Source of the DNA: JAVZLH01 sp049700435
GTDB lineage: Archaea; Thermoproteota; Bathyarchaeia; Bathyarchaeales; Bathycorpusculaceae
Assembly (NCBI GenBank): GCA_049700435.1
Contig: JBNAVK010000001.1
Location: 27,220 to 91,219 of the forward strand
DNA: 64,000 nucleotides
Direction: 5' to 3'
Positions 1-7,976 of this stretch are shown here, piece by piece (the first letter of the stretch is position 1; every line of letters begins with the position of its first letter). The position numbers and the translations under genes were made by a program. Under the pieces are notes generated by a model that was not told the origin of the DNA, did no database searches, and saw nothing but the letters and a program-made list of their open reading frames with translations.

Positions 1-754
1 TTTCAGTAACCTCAGTAACCATGGAAAAAGCTGTTTCCTGAAGACTATAGCATAAGTCTTCAAGTCTGTATTCTTCTTTCTTCAGCAAATTTATTGCAGC
101 TGTCAGCAAGCCGCTTAGGGACACGTCCATTCCCTTAACAGTGTAAGGTAAAGGAATAAGTCGTTCTCCTTTTGCGGCAAGCTTTTCAACCACAGCGCCG
201 AGAGGCATGCCCGTCTTTCGGCTTAGTCCAGCCTCCCTCGCAAAAACATCCAAGCAGTTCCCTAAAGCTATGTCTAGAGTTTCTCCGAAAACTCTGTAGC
301 GTCCAGAGTCAAAAGCCGAAACTATGGTGTTTCCTCCAGAAACATAAAGGGTTATAGGGTCCGCAGCGCCAGTTTTGAGTTTCCCTATCTCTATATGCGC
401 GACGCAGTGGTTAACTCCAACTAATGGAACTTTAAGGTAGGAAGCCATCGCCCGCGCGACCGTCGCCCCTGTACGTAGACACGGACCGAGACCTGGACCT
501 TGTGAAAAGGCTATGGCTTTTAGGTCTTTTGGTTTTATCTTAGCTTTTTTGAAGGCTTCTTCCAAAACTTTGCTTGCAGCTTCGGCGTGGTGTCTTGCGG
601 CTTCTCTTGGGTGGATTCCTCCTGAAGGAGGCGTATAAGCGCTTATTATGTTTGCTAATATTCCACCGTTCGCTGTTGCAATTCCAACGCTGAAGTCGTC
701 CGCTGTGCTTTCAATCCCTAAACAGTAGAATTCGCTCGCCTTTTCTTTCTTCAT
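1..754 (-). CDS. kae1: tRNA N6-threonylcarbamoyladenosine synthase Kae1 (C-terminus beyond the left edge)
   Basis: Kae1/TsaD is the catalytic KEOPS subunit that transfers threonylcarbamoyl to A37 of ANN-decoding tRNAs. The visible part opens with CLGIESTADDFSVG, then GGIHPREAARHHAEA, AFSQGPGLGPCLRTGA, NHCVAHIEIG (metal-binding histidines) and LYVSGGNT, all typical of the ASKHA fold. About 251 residues are visible; the C-terminal part and any fused Bud32 kinase lie outside. The ATG at 754 follows a GGAG motif and places CLGIEST near residue 11, as in other archaea. In-frame ATGs at 799 and 820 would add 15 or 22 residues. It is divergent from the TFE-beta gene across a gap of under 100 bases. 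Confidence 0.93.
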   Translation of the reverse strand, partial: MKKEKASEFYCLGIESTADDFSVGIATANGGILANIISAYTPPSGGIHPREAARHHAEAASKVLEEAFKKAKIKPKDLKAIAFSQGPGLGPCLRTGATVARAMASYLKVPLVGVNHCVAHIEIGKLKTGAADPITLYVSGGNTIVSAFDSGRYRVFGETLDIALGNCLDVFAREAGLSRKTGMPLGAVVEKLAAKGERLIPLPYTVKGMDVSLSGLLTAAINLLKKEEYRLEDLCYSLQETAFSMVTEVTE

Positions 755-852
755 TCCTAGCTCCTTCAATATTCTCTCTTCAAGTTTTGAAGCATACATC
801 TTTTTATCTAAAAATGGCATATATTAACTTAGAAGACTTGGATTGATGGAAA

Positions 853-1230
853 ATGCCAAAGCGCAATGATTTAGAACAAAAAGCTCTTCAGATAATAATG
901 AACATGGGATTTGAGGGTCTGTTACAGTCAGAGCTGTGGCGTAAACTTGGCGCAAGCAGTAGGGAGGGCTCTAGAATAGCCCTAAAACTTGAAGATAAAG
1001 GACTTATCCGCAGAGAAAGGGAGCTCCGCAATGGAAGATGGACTTATAGGCTCTATCCAAAGAGAGTCCCAGCGTCAATAGACTCCATAGTCGGTTGTCC
1101 ATGCCTATTATGCCCAGACAACCCGCGATGCGATCCATCAAGCGCAATTTCACCGCAGATCTGCGAAAAACTTACAGAATGGCTTCTTGCAATGGCGGGA
1201 GAAGAGACCGGTGCACTGGGTGATAGTTAG
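853..1230 (+). CDS. Transcription initiation factor TFE-beta (Rpc34/RPC39-like, Fe-S)
   Basis: This 125-residue protein combines a winged helix (about residues 5-70) with a C-terminal cysteine cluster, CLLCPDNPRC then a fourth Cys in SPQICEKLTEWL. The spacing C-x2-C-P-x4-C-x10-C followed by TEWL matches the 4Fe-4S domain of eukaryotic RPC39 and archaeal TFE-beta; the likely ligands are C84, C87, C93 and C104. TFE-beta pairs with TFE-alpha to help RNA polymerase open promoters. The stop is immediately followed by the TTG start of rlmE, so the two are probably cotranscribed. The assignment rests on the cysteine pattern plus winged helix, and a generic HTH regulator is the weaker alternative. 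Confidence 0.85.
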   Translation: MPKRNDLEQKALQIIMNMGFEGLLQSELWRKLGASSREGSRIALKLEDKGLIRRERELRNGRWTYRLYPKRVPASIDSIVGCPCLLCPDNPRCDPSSAISPQICEKLTEWLLAMAGEETGALGDS

Positions 1231-1232
1231 TT

Positions 1233-1856
1233 TTGCCAAAAGCATGGCTTCAAGACAGAAAAAGAGATTACTATTATAAGAAGGCTAAAGAAGAAAAATA
1301 CCGTTCTAGGGCAGCATACAAACTGCTCCAAGCCGTAGAAAAATATCGTTTCATGAAAGAAGGAGACACTGTTGTTGATTTGGGAGCTGCCCCTGGAGGA
1401 TGGATTCAAGCAGCAAGGAAAATTGTTGGGGAAAAAGGTTTTGTTCTCGGAGTCGACTTAAAGCCAATAAAACCTTTCGAAGATAGCAACATTCGAACAA
1501 TAATTGGTGACATAAACGAGCCAGAAACACGGCAGCAAATCCTTGAGAACCTTCCTAGAAAGGCTGACGTTGTAATTTCTGACGCTTCGCCGAATATTTC
1601 TGGGATATGGGAAGTTGACCATGCCCGTCAAATAGATTTGGCGCACCAAGCATTAAAAATAGCTTTAGAGACGCTTAATCCTCATGGAAATTTTTTTGTA
1701 AAAGTTTTTGAAGGCGACTTACTTCATGACTTTATTCAAAAAATGAAAAGGCATTTTGAAGTTGTTAAAATTATAAAGCCCAAGGCAAGTCGAGCCAAAA
1801 GCTCAGAATTGTTCATTTTGGGGATTCACGCGAAAATTGAAAAGCAACAAAGCTAA
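1233..1856 (+). CDS. rlmE: 23S rRNA uridine 2'-O-methyltransferase RlmE/FtsJ
   Basis: FtsJ-family SAM-dependent ribose methyltransferase of 207 residues. Visible motifs are YRSRAAYKLLQ (catalytic Lys), the SAM-binding VVDLGAAPGGW, SDASPNISG (catalytic Asp), FFVKVFEGD (second Lys) and a final SSELFILG carrying the Glu of the K-D-K-E tetrad. The start is a TTG two bases after the TFE-beta stop, with GGTGAT upstream inside the previous gene; the nearby ATG is out of frame. In archaea this family acts on 23S rRNA or tRNA, and the target cannot be told from sequence alone. Confidence 0.92.
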   Translation: MPKAWLQDRKRDYYYKKAKEEKYRSRAAYKLLQAVEKYRFMKEGDTVVDLGAAPGGWIQAARKIVGEKGFVLGVDLKPIKPFEDSNIRTIIGDINEPETRQQILENLPRKADVVISDASPNISGIWEVDHARQIDLAHQALKIALETLNPHGNFFVKVFEGDLLHDFIQKMKRHFEVVKIIKPKASRAKSSELFILGIHAKIEKQQS

Positions 1857-1891
1857 ATTCTGATTGGTCTATATATAGTCGAGGCGAAAAT

Positions 1892-2599
1892 TTGAGGATT
1901 GTTGCTGCAGATTCTTCAGCAGCCATATTGAATGAAAAGTTCGAGCCCTTATCAATTGTTGCCACGGCATCCGTTCTTGTAAATCCCCCATACAGAGAAC
2001 CAAGCATGTGTTTGGCTAAACCTGTTTTTGCGAATGCACAAAATGGACACGAAGTTATAGTGCACGAAGCGGAACTTTGTAGGGATTTGCTTGAAAAAGT
2101 TAAGGCGGATGTTGTGCACCTTGACATGTCGTTGGGCAGTATCTCACTAGAGGAACTTTCTCCAATCCAATTTTCCACGATGAAAATATCCAATAAGGCA
2201 AAGCAGCACCTACTAAAAATTTTGCCTCGGCTTAGAAAAATCAGTGGCGAAATCAGGCAAAAATATGGAGTTGAAGTTTTAGCAATAGGGAAAGAAAGCA
2301 TTCCTGTGAGGATAGCGGAGCTAACATCTGGGGCTCACGCAATATTGTACGCCTGCGAAAAAGCTGTCGATGAGAATAAAGAAGTTTTGCTTGGGCTTCC
2401 ATCCAAATGTCAGCCAATGGTGGTTGAGAAAAGAATCTATCTTCAGTCCCTTATGGCTGCAGAACATGATATTAAGGGATACGCAGAAGATTCTGAAGGA
2501 GTTTTGGAAAAGGTTAATATTACGGAAATGTTAAACCCGATTGCAAGAGGTTTCAGAGCATTAAAAATAACATCCGTTACAAAGGAGCAGGGCGAATAA
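1892..2599 (+). CDS. Conserved archaeal protein, DUF4152-like
   Basis: A 235-residue soluble protein opening with MRIVAADSSAAIL and containing LDMSLGSISLEELSPI and EVLAIGKESIPVRIAEL. This resembles, from memory, the DUF4152 family of archaeal proteins of unknown function; the acidic opening and LDMSLG segment suggest a nuclease- or phosphotransferase-like fold but no catalytic set can be proved. The TTG start follows GAGG by about eight bases. It sits between rlmE and a SpoIIM-like membrane gene on the same strand, with only two bases to the latter, so cotranscription is likely. Confidence 0.6.
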   Translation: MRIVAADSSAAILNEKFEPLSIVATASVLVNPPYREPSMCLAKPVFANAQNGHEVIVHEAELCRDLLEKVKADVVHLDMSLGSISLEELSPIQFSTMKISNKAKQHLLKILPRLRKISGEIRQKYGVEVLAIGKESIPVRIAELTSGAHAILYACEKAVDENKEVLLGLPSKCQPMVVEKRIYLQSLMAAEHDIKGYAEDSEGVLEKVNITEMLNPIARGFRALKITSVTKEQGE

Positions 2600-2601
2600 A
2601 C

Positions 2602-3138
2602 ATGAGTTTAGGTTTCTGGAAAGAAGCCTCACCACGCAACAAAAGAATCATATCAATAATCACAGTGTTCGCTGCTTCCCTTATCATAACCACTGCAGGG
2701 GTACTAACACCAGTCGAAGAGCACGAAGCTATAGAAACAAGCAACGACCTTGAGCAAACAATTAATTGGCTGAAAGAAAAAAACTTATTATTATATTTCA
2801 TTTTCGGAAACAACTTCATGATCACCCTCATAATGTTCATTCCAATCATCGGCCCCCTTTTTGGTGGCTATGTATTTTATAATACTGGAGTGGTAATTTC
2901 GGCTCTCGCGACAGCGCAAAATGCTCCCCCAACCTTAGTCTTTTTTCTTCTATTTTTGACACCGGTTGCATGGTTAGAATTCTTGGCTTATTCAACCGCT
3001 ATTGCCGAGAGTATATGGCTGGTTAGGCGCATATTGCAGCGGAGAGGGAAAAATGAGCTTATAAATGCCAGCTTATTCATTTCAATTTGTGCATTGCTGC
3101 TTGCTGTGGCCGCAGTTATAGAAACTGTGATGATATAG
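2602..3138 (+). CDS. SpoIIM-like (DUF95) integral membrane protein
   Basis: A 178-residue membrane protein with four or five hydrophobic segments: about 17-35, 62-82, 86-105, 108-130 and 150-177. The core NNFMITLIMFIPIIGPLFGG followed by YNTGVVISA fits the stage II sporulation protein M family found widely in non-sporulating archaea, where the function is unknown. The ATG is preceded by GGAG at the end of the upstream gene. It ends a four-gene plus-strand run and converges on nadC. Confidence 0.7.
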   Translation: MSLGFWKEASPRNKRIISIITVFAASLIITTAGVLTPVEEHEAIETSNDLEQTINWLKEKNLLLYFIFGNNFMITLIMFIPIIGPLFGGYVFYNTGVVISALATAQNAPPTLVFFLLFLTPVAWLEFLAYSTAIAESIWLVRRILQRRGKNELINASLFISICALLLAVAAVIETVMI

Positions 3139-3185
3139 CAACCATTAAAGTCTATTCAACGGTGAATCTACTTGTTTATTGGCTC

Positions 3186-4049
3186 TTATTTCTGTGATTT
3201 CACAATTTCTAAGCTTATGTCCAGTGTTTTCGTGCTGTCTGTTATTTCTCCGAGGCTTACGATGTCGACGCCCGTTGATGCATATTCAAGAACATTCTCC
3301 AACGTTATTCCGCCGCTTGCCTCCAGCAAAACTTTTTTGCGAAAACCGGCTTTTTCTAGCTTCTTAACTGCCTCTTTTATCTGATTCGGGTGGAAATTGT
3401 CTAACATTATTACGTCTGCTCCAGCCTTCGCGGCAGCCAAAGAATCTTCCACTTTCGTTACTTCAACCTCAATTTTCTTGCTGAAAGAACAGCCTTCCTT
3501 AGCCCTTTTTATCGCTTTTTCAACATTACCAACTATCGCGATGTGGTTGTCCTTTATCAAAACCATGTCATCCAGATGAAGTCTATGGGTGTCGCCGCCG
3601 CCTACCAAGACAGCTTTTTTATCAAAATAGAGGAGGCCTGGAGCGGTTTTTCTTGTGCATGCAACTTTTGTTTTGAGACCAGCCTTTTGGATTTTTTTCA
3701 CAAGTTTTCTTGTGGTTGTTGCTATCCCGCTCATTCGTGATAGAAGGTTTAAGATAGTGCGTTCTGCGGCGAGAATTGTTCTCGTATCTCCGTGAATTTT
3801 CAGCAAAGTCTGTTTTGCGTTTACGCTTTCTCCGTCAGCGGTTAATGCCTCAACCTTAAGTCCTAGACTTTCCAGTAGAATTTTCGCTTCTTCAATTCCA
3901 GCAACAACACCGTCTTCCTTAGCTATCACCTCAGCTTCTGCCATGTGCCCTCCGGGAACCGTTAACTCTGAGGTTATGTCTCCTTGACCCACATCTTCAG
4001 TGAGCATTCTTAGAAGTTTTTCCTCCAAGATTTTCCGAGGCAAGAACAT
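3186..4049 (-). CDS. nadC: Nicotinate-nucleotide pyrophosphorylase (quinolinate phosphoribosyltransferase)
   Basis: Converts quinolinate and PRPP to nicotinate mononucleotide, CO2 and PPi in de novo NAD synthesis. The 287 residues show the family blocks TEDVGQGDITSEL, ERTILNLLSRMSGIATTT, ACTRKTAPGL, GGGDTHRLHLDDMVLIKDNH, EVEVTKVED and LLEASGGI, with expected length and no missing catalytic residue. nadA and nadB are not in the window. NadM, the NMN adenylyltransferase of the same pathway, lies about 3 kb away on the other strand. Confidence 0.95.
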   Translation of the reverse strand: MFLPRKILEEKLLRMLTEDVGQGDITSELTVPGGHMAEAEVIAKEDGVVAGIEEAKILLESLGLKVEALTADGESVNAKQTLLKIHGDTRTILAAERTILNLLSRMSGIATTTRKLVKKIQKAGLKTKVACTRKTAPGLLYFDKKAVLVGGGDTHRLHLDDMVLIKDNHIAIVGNVEKAIKRAKEGCSFSKKIEVEVTKVEDSLAAAKAGADVIMLDNFHPNQIKEAVKKLEKAGFRKKVLLEASGGITLENVLEYASTGVDIVSLGEITDSTKTLDISLEIVKSQK

Positions 4050-4072
4050 ACATTCACTTATAAACAGACAGT

Positions 4073-5260
4073 TTAAAATACTTGCCCATTTTCCGCCGCT
4101 TCAAGCACCGCTTTTACTGCGTTCCCCAAGCCATCATATTTCACCACTTCTTTCTGAACTATTCTAAGTCTTTCAGGCATTTCGCCCTCTAAAACTTGTT
4201 TAACGTTTTTTAGGAGTTTTTCTCTTGTTAACTCCTTTTGTTGAATGATTTCTGCAACGCCAAGCTTTTCGGCTTGTATCGCGTTCCAAAGCTGTTCCGT
4301 GTGGTTTGGCGTAGGCACAAGTATCAGTGGCTTCCCGTAACACAAGCACTGCGTTAGAGTTCCGTGTCCGGCGCGTCCAATAACAATGTCGCAAGCCTTT
4401 AGGTATTCGAAACGATTCGGAATCCATTTATAAATCGTTAGGTTGCCGTGGCGTACTGGGTTGGTGTCAGCGTTTGGATAGCCGAGAGACATAACAATTT
4501 CATAATCTTCTGGAAAGTTTAGCAAAATTTTTCTCAAAATTCCAATGAGAAAAGCTCTTTCCCTTATTGGGCCACTTATGGGAACAAAAATAACTGGCTT
4601 ATCAAACGGCAGTTGCAGCTTCTTTCGCAGTTCCTCTTGAGTTGGCAGTTCCTCTGGTCTAACCTCCAAAATTGGACCTATCAACTTTACACTTTTTCTA
4701 TAAGGTTTTGGAATTGTTAAGTTTCCAGAACAAATAGTATAGGGCGGCGGGAAATCTGGAATCAAAACCGTGTTTCCGCCAGTCCATATTTTCCCGATAA
4801 GAGTAAGCGTTATAGAATCTGCAAATCTTGCTAAGCGAAGGAAACGTTTTTTTCTGGGTATTATAACCTGAAACTGGTTTAGTATGCAGATTCTCGGAAC
4901 CCCTAAAACTCTTGCTGCTAATATTGGTGAGGCTCGTGAATCTGAAACAACAACATCCGGTTTAAAACCTTCAATAAACCTTATTTCAGCGTCAATCTGC
5001 CTTAAAAGGGTAAAGGAAGCCAAAAAAGGACCGGGATTTACTGCCGTTTGCTTAAAATCCACAGTTCCATCGGGCTTAACTTGAAAGCCTATTGGCAGAG
5101 CTTTTATTAAGGGAAGTTTTTCCCGTTCGATGTAACGTATACCTTCGCGGTATGTAGAAAAAACTACTTCAACGCCCTCATCTAAAAGTTTCTTGGCTAT
5201 AGGAACGCATCTTCCAACATGCCCTAAGCCGATGCCACAGGGAGCAAAATAAACCCGCAT
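4073..5260 (-). CDS. GT-B glycosyltransferase, MurG/MJ1255-like
   Basis: A 395-residue protein with an N-terminal GIGLGHVGRC acceptor-domain loop and a C-terminal nucleotide-sugar site, IGRAGHGTLTQCLCYGKPLI then PTPNHTEQLWNA, as in GT28/MurG-type enzymes. Archaea lack peptidoglycan, so the product is probably a glycolipid, a surface glycan or a glycosylated metabolite; the substrate is unknown. The ATG at 5260 lies five bases after the AMMECR1 stop. An in-frame TTG at 5278 would overlap that gene. It is probably cotranscribed with AMMECR1. Confidence 0.8.
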   Translation of the reverse strand: MRVYFAPCGIGLGHVGRCVPIAKKLLDEGVEVVFSTYREGIRYIEREKLPLIKALPIGFQVKPDGTVDFKQTAVNPGPFLASFTLLRQIDAEIRFIEGFKPDVVVSDSRASPILAARVLGVPRICILNQFQVIIPRKKRFLRLARFADSITLTLIGKIWTGGNTVLIPDFPPPYTICSGNLTIPKPYRKSVKLIGPILEVRPEELPTQEELRKKLQLPFDKPVIFVPISGPIRERAFLIGILRKILLNFPEDYEIVMSLGYPNADTNPVRHGNLTIYKWIPNRFEYLKACDIVIGRAGHGTLTQCLCYGKPLILVPTPNHTEQLWNAIQAEKLGVAEIIQQKELTREKLLKNVKQVLEGEMPERLRIVQKEVVKYDGLGNAVKAVLEAAENGQVF

Positions 5261-5264
5261 GGGT

Positions 5265-5891
5265 TTATTTCCCGCCAAGAATTTTGCGTTTCACCTCTCC
5301 GTTAGGCTTTTCCTCTTCAAAGATTATAGCTTGGAATTTGTAGATCTTTGTGTCTTTTAGCAGCCAACTATCAGGAGGTAAGCCTGCCTTTATGCAGCAC
5401 TGACATAAGAATTCCTGTTCGTCCCATCCCCACTCCACAGGCACTTGCGGTAGAAGCAGGCCTTTAAATAAGCCTCTTTCAACAATCAAGCCGTCTTCCC
5501 CGATTTTGATTTTAGAGGGGTACTCATTTGTTTTATCGACTTTGATTAATTCTGGTGGAGTGAGCACGCTTACCTCAAAAACCACATGGTCAAGTTCACT
5601 TAACGAGAGCGGATAAAACCTAGGGTCCTGTGTCGCCGAGCTTATTGCTGACTCTATAACCGCTTGAGCCAACGGCGTGGTCGGATATGGATAGCCAATG
5701 CACCCTCTCAACTCCTTTTCACTGTTCCTTACGCTGTTTATTGTGACAAAAACTCCGCAGGGCTGAAGAAGTTTTTTTGGAATATCTTTTGGGACGCTTA
5801 TTTGTTTTCCATTTTTCAAGTATTCCTCTACGGCTTCACGTGCAAGTTTGACAAGCAATGTTCCCCCTTCAAGGCTCAAGTGAAACTGCAA
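5265..5891 (-). CDS. AMMECR1 domain protein
   Basis: A 208-residue protein with the AMMECR1 signature LRGCIGYPYPT near residue 80, followed by AVIESAISSATQDPRF and FEVSVLTPPELI. The family is conserved from archaea to man and its biochemical role is unknown; in some archaea the gene neighbours radical SAM or dioxygenase (MEMO) genes, which is not the case here. The start is a TTG with GGAG about nine bases upstream. Confidence 0.9.
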   Translation of the reverse strand: MQFHLSLEGGTLLVKLAREAVEEYLKNGKQISVPKDIPKKLLQPCGVFVTINSVRNSEKELRGCIGYPYPTTPLAQAVIESAISSATQDPRFYPLSLSELDHVVFEVSVLTPPELIKVDKTNEYPSKIKIGEDGLIVERGLFKGLLLPQVPVEWGWDEQEFLCQCCIKAGLPPDSWLLKDTKIYKFQAIIFEEEKPNGEVKRKILGGK

Positions 5892-5970
5892 TCTGCAAAC
5901 ACTCCGCGTTCTGGCGTAATATTATCTGCCAGATTATTTTTTGCCTTGCTAAACTTTGTAGGTTTTGCTT

Positions 5971-6591
5971 CTAGAATTTCATCGACTCTTCCGCTATCCC
6001 CTCTTTTGTTATGATTAGAAAATCTATGCCGTCGCCGCTCATTACGTCCCTGCTGATTGCAGATTTTATGGCTCTAACGACCAAGTCCTTCGCTTCTTTC
6101 ACCGTCAATTTTTCCCTATATCCTTCTTCCAGCACACCCATGGCAATTTCCGTTCCAGAACCCACAACCGCATACTTGTCAGGTATAACGGAGCCCAAAA
6201 CATCAAGCACGTAGAGGGATGGTCCTTCTTCGTCTATTCCGCCGACTATTGTCTGGGTTATTAGCGGTGCCAGTCTGTGGCTGAAAAGAAGGTTAGACAT
6301 GAGTTTGGCTGCAGATCTCACGGAAATGTTTCTTCCAACATCTAAATTGAATAGGTTTGCGTAGGCTTCAACTTCCCTCACGAGAATCTGCATGTCCGAA
6401 ACGAGTCCAGCGCACGCTGCGCCTATGTGGTCTGTTATTTTGAAAACCTTTTTACCGCCTTTGCTAACCACCAAATACCCGTATGAAACCCTTTTTTCAG
6501 AAGCCAAAACAACGCCATCTGTGCACACCACGCCAACGGTGGTTGCGCCCGGAACCCACATGTAACCCCCTTGCTGCGTTTGCTTTTCCAC
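5971..6591 (-). CDS. psmB: Proteasome beta-type subunit lacking the catalytic Thr (PsmB1-like)
   Basis: Beta subunit of the 20S proteasome, recognisable from TTVGVVCTDGVVLASEKR, SKGGKKVFKI (Lys33 equivalent), AGLVSDMQILVRE and SGDGIDFLIITK. Active beta subunits have G-T1-T-T-V-G, but here the bases encode G-A-T-T-V-G, so alanine sits where the N-terminal nucleophile should be. This resembles the catalytically inactive beta1 subunit of Sulfolobales (recalled, not checked). The GTG at 6591 follows GGTGAT; an ATG at 6561 behind AAGGGGG gives a shorter leader like that of crenarchaeal beta1. Active beta and alpha subunits are not in the window. Confidence 0.92.
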   Translation of the reverse strand: MEKQTQQGGYMWVPGATTVGVVCTDGVVLASEKRVSYGYLVVSKGGKKVFKITDHIGAACAGLVSDMQILVREVEAYANLFNLDVGRNISVRSAAKLMSNLLFSHRLAPLITQTIVGGIDEEGPSLYVLDVLGSVIPDKYAVVGSGTEIAMGVLEEGYREKLTVKEAKDLVVRAIKSAISRDVMSGDGIDFLIITKEGIAEESMKF

Positions 6592-6625
6592 ACATCATCA
6601 CCTTTTCCGTGATAATATACAAGCA

Positions 6626-6637
6626 ACTTATTAAACT
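6626..6637 (-). promoter_or_regulatory. TATA-like box for psmB
   Basis: On the minus strand this reads agtttaataagt. A start of transcription about 26 bases downstream would fall near 6606, giving a 15-base leader that holds the GGTGAT ribosome site of psmB. It is inferred from position and composition only. Confidence 0.4.
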
Positions 6638-6652
6638 TAATCATCTAAATGG

Positions 6653-6662
6653 TCTATAAATA
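6653..6662 (+). promoter_or_regulatory. TATA box for ogt
   Basis: The bases tctataaata lie 26-35 bases before the ogt ATG at 6688, predicting a leaderless or nearly leaderless transcript. This is a good archaeal TATA match in a gap between divergent genes. Confidence 0.55.
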
Positions 6663-6687
6663 CCTAAAACGTTGAAAGTGACTTGAA

Positions 6688-7293
6688 ATGATTGGTCTCT
6701 TCACCAAAAATATTGATGGAGTCTGGTTTGGAGCTGCTTGCAATAATAAAGAAGTTTTTGCGGTATCCTTCGCCTTCAGCCAAAAAGAAGTTCTCAAGAG
6801 TTTGTTAAACGCGATTCCTTATAACACGCCGTTTCAACAGTTTAAAGAAACTTCAACTCTTGCTGGGCATGTGTTACGTGTCTTAAAGGACGTTTATGAC
6901 GGGAAAGGCGCCGATGCAACTTTGCCGTTAAACACCAAATACTTGTCAGAATATGTAAGAAGGGTTATTGCGGCTGTTTCTGCTGTGCCTTTAGGGTATG
7001 TAACCTCTTATGGTTCTGTGGCGAAGGTTGCTGGGGGAAGCCCGAGGGCTGTGGGTCGCGTTATGGCTTTTAACCCGTTCCCATTGATAGTTCCATGTCA
7101 CAGAGTGGTCTCTTGGGATTTTACCTTAGGCGGGTATGGAGGTGGCCTAAATATAAAACTGGCAATCTTAAGCCGTGAAAAACAGGGTTATTCTGTTGAA
7201 GCGGAAGTTTCCGTAGGCGATGGTGGAAAACTGCGGTTGTTTCCAGTTGAGTTCGTGCTGAGTAAGTTAGAAAGGATTGGAGTGAAAGAGTAA
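6688..7293 (+). CDS. ogt: Methylated-DNA-[protein]-cysteine S-methyltransferase
   Basis: Suicide repair protein that takes alkyl groups from O6-alkylguanine onto its own cysteine. The active-site PCHRV is present (Cys137), preceded by YVTSYGSVAKVAGGSPRAVG (helix-turn-helix with the arginine finger) and followed by GGYGGGLNIK. The N-terminal 85 residues form the usual variable ribonuclease-like domain and about 35 residues follow the catalytic core. It is divergent from psmB and followed by nadM. Confidence 0.95.
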   Translation: MIGLFTKNIDGVWFGAACNNKEVFAVSFAFSQKEVLKSLLNAIPYNTPFQQFKETSTLAGHVLRVLKDVYDGKGADATLPLNTKYLSEYVRRVIAAVSAVPLGYVTSYGSVAKVAGGSPRAVGRVMAFNPFPLIVPCHRVVSWDFTLGGYGGGLNIKLAILSREKQGYSVEAEVSVGDGGKLRLFPVEFVLSKLERIGVKE

Positions 7294-7338
7294 ATATTAA
7301 AAGGATTAGAGGTTACACTCAAAAGAGTGGATGGTGTC

Positions 7339-7863
7339 ATGGTTAAACGTGGACTTTTTGTCGGCAGATTTCAACCCTTCCATCTGGGACATCTTGGTGC
7401 GGTGGAAGATATTTTGAAGGAGGTTGACGAACTTGTGATAGTTATAGGAAGCGCCCAATACAGTCACCGCATAGACAATCCCTTTACGGCCGGCGAAAGG
7501 CTAGTTATGGTTCGTAGGGCTTTAGAGGAGGCTAAAATAGATAATTCGCGGATATGGATAGTGCCAGTGCCAGATGTGCATTTACACATGATGTGGGTTT
7601 CCGCTGTTGAGGGCTACACTCCACGTTTTGATGTGGTTTACTCTAATGAACCTTTGACGCGGAGGCTTTTTATGGAGGCTGGCTACACGGTCAAACCCAT
7701 ACGTTTTCACAGAAGGGACGTTTACTCCTCAACGGAAATTAGAGGAAAAATGTTGAGCGGGGGAAACTGGGAGGAACTTGTTCCAAGAAGCGTGGTTGCC
7801 ATAATAAAAGAGATCGACGGTGTTAAAAGACTTCAAGACTTGACAAAAAGCGATAAAGTTTAA
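7339..7863 (+). CDS. nadM: Nicotinamide-nucleotide adenylyltransferase, archaeal type
   Basis: Makes NAD from NMN and ATP. The class-defining nucleotidyltransferase motif GRFQPFHLGH is at residues 9-18 and the SSTEIR motif near residues 130-135; the 174-residue length is normal. The ATG at 7339 gives the canonical start MVKRGLFVGRF with GGTG a few bases upstream; a GTG at 7327 would add four residues. A taaatatta stretch near 7292-7300 may serve as TATA box. Confidence 0.95.
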   Translation: MVKRGLFVGRFQPFHLGHLGAVEDILKEVDELVIVIGSAQYSHRIDNPFTAGERLVMVRRALEEAKIDNSRIWIVPVPDVHLHMMWVSAVEGYTPRFDVVYSNEPLTRRLFMEAGYTVKPIRFHRRDVYSSTEIRGKMLSGGNWEELVPRSVVAIIKEIDGVKRLQDLTKSDKV

Positions 7864-7976
7864 CTTTGTTCCTAAATTAAGGAAAGGTTATTAAATTTCA
7901 AAGAACTTAATGGAGAGTTGAAACCGAATTATTTGCGTTTCGCTTTAACGGGAAATATTTAGTGGTTGGATGGAAG

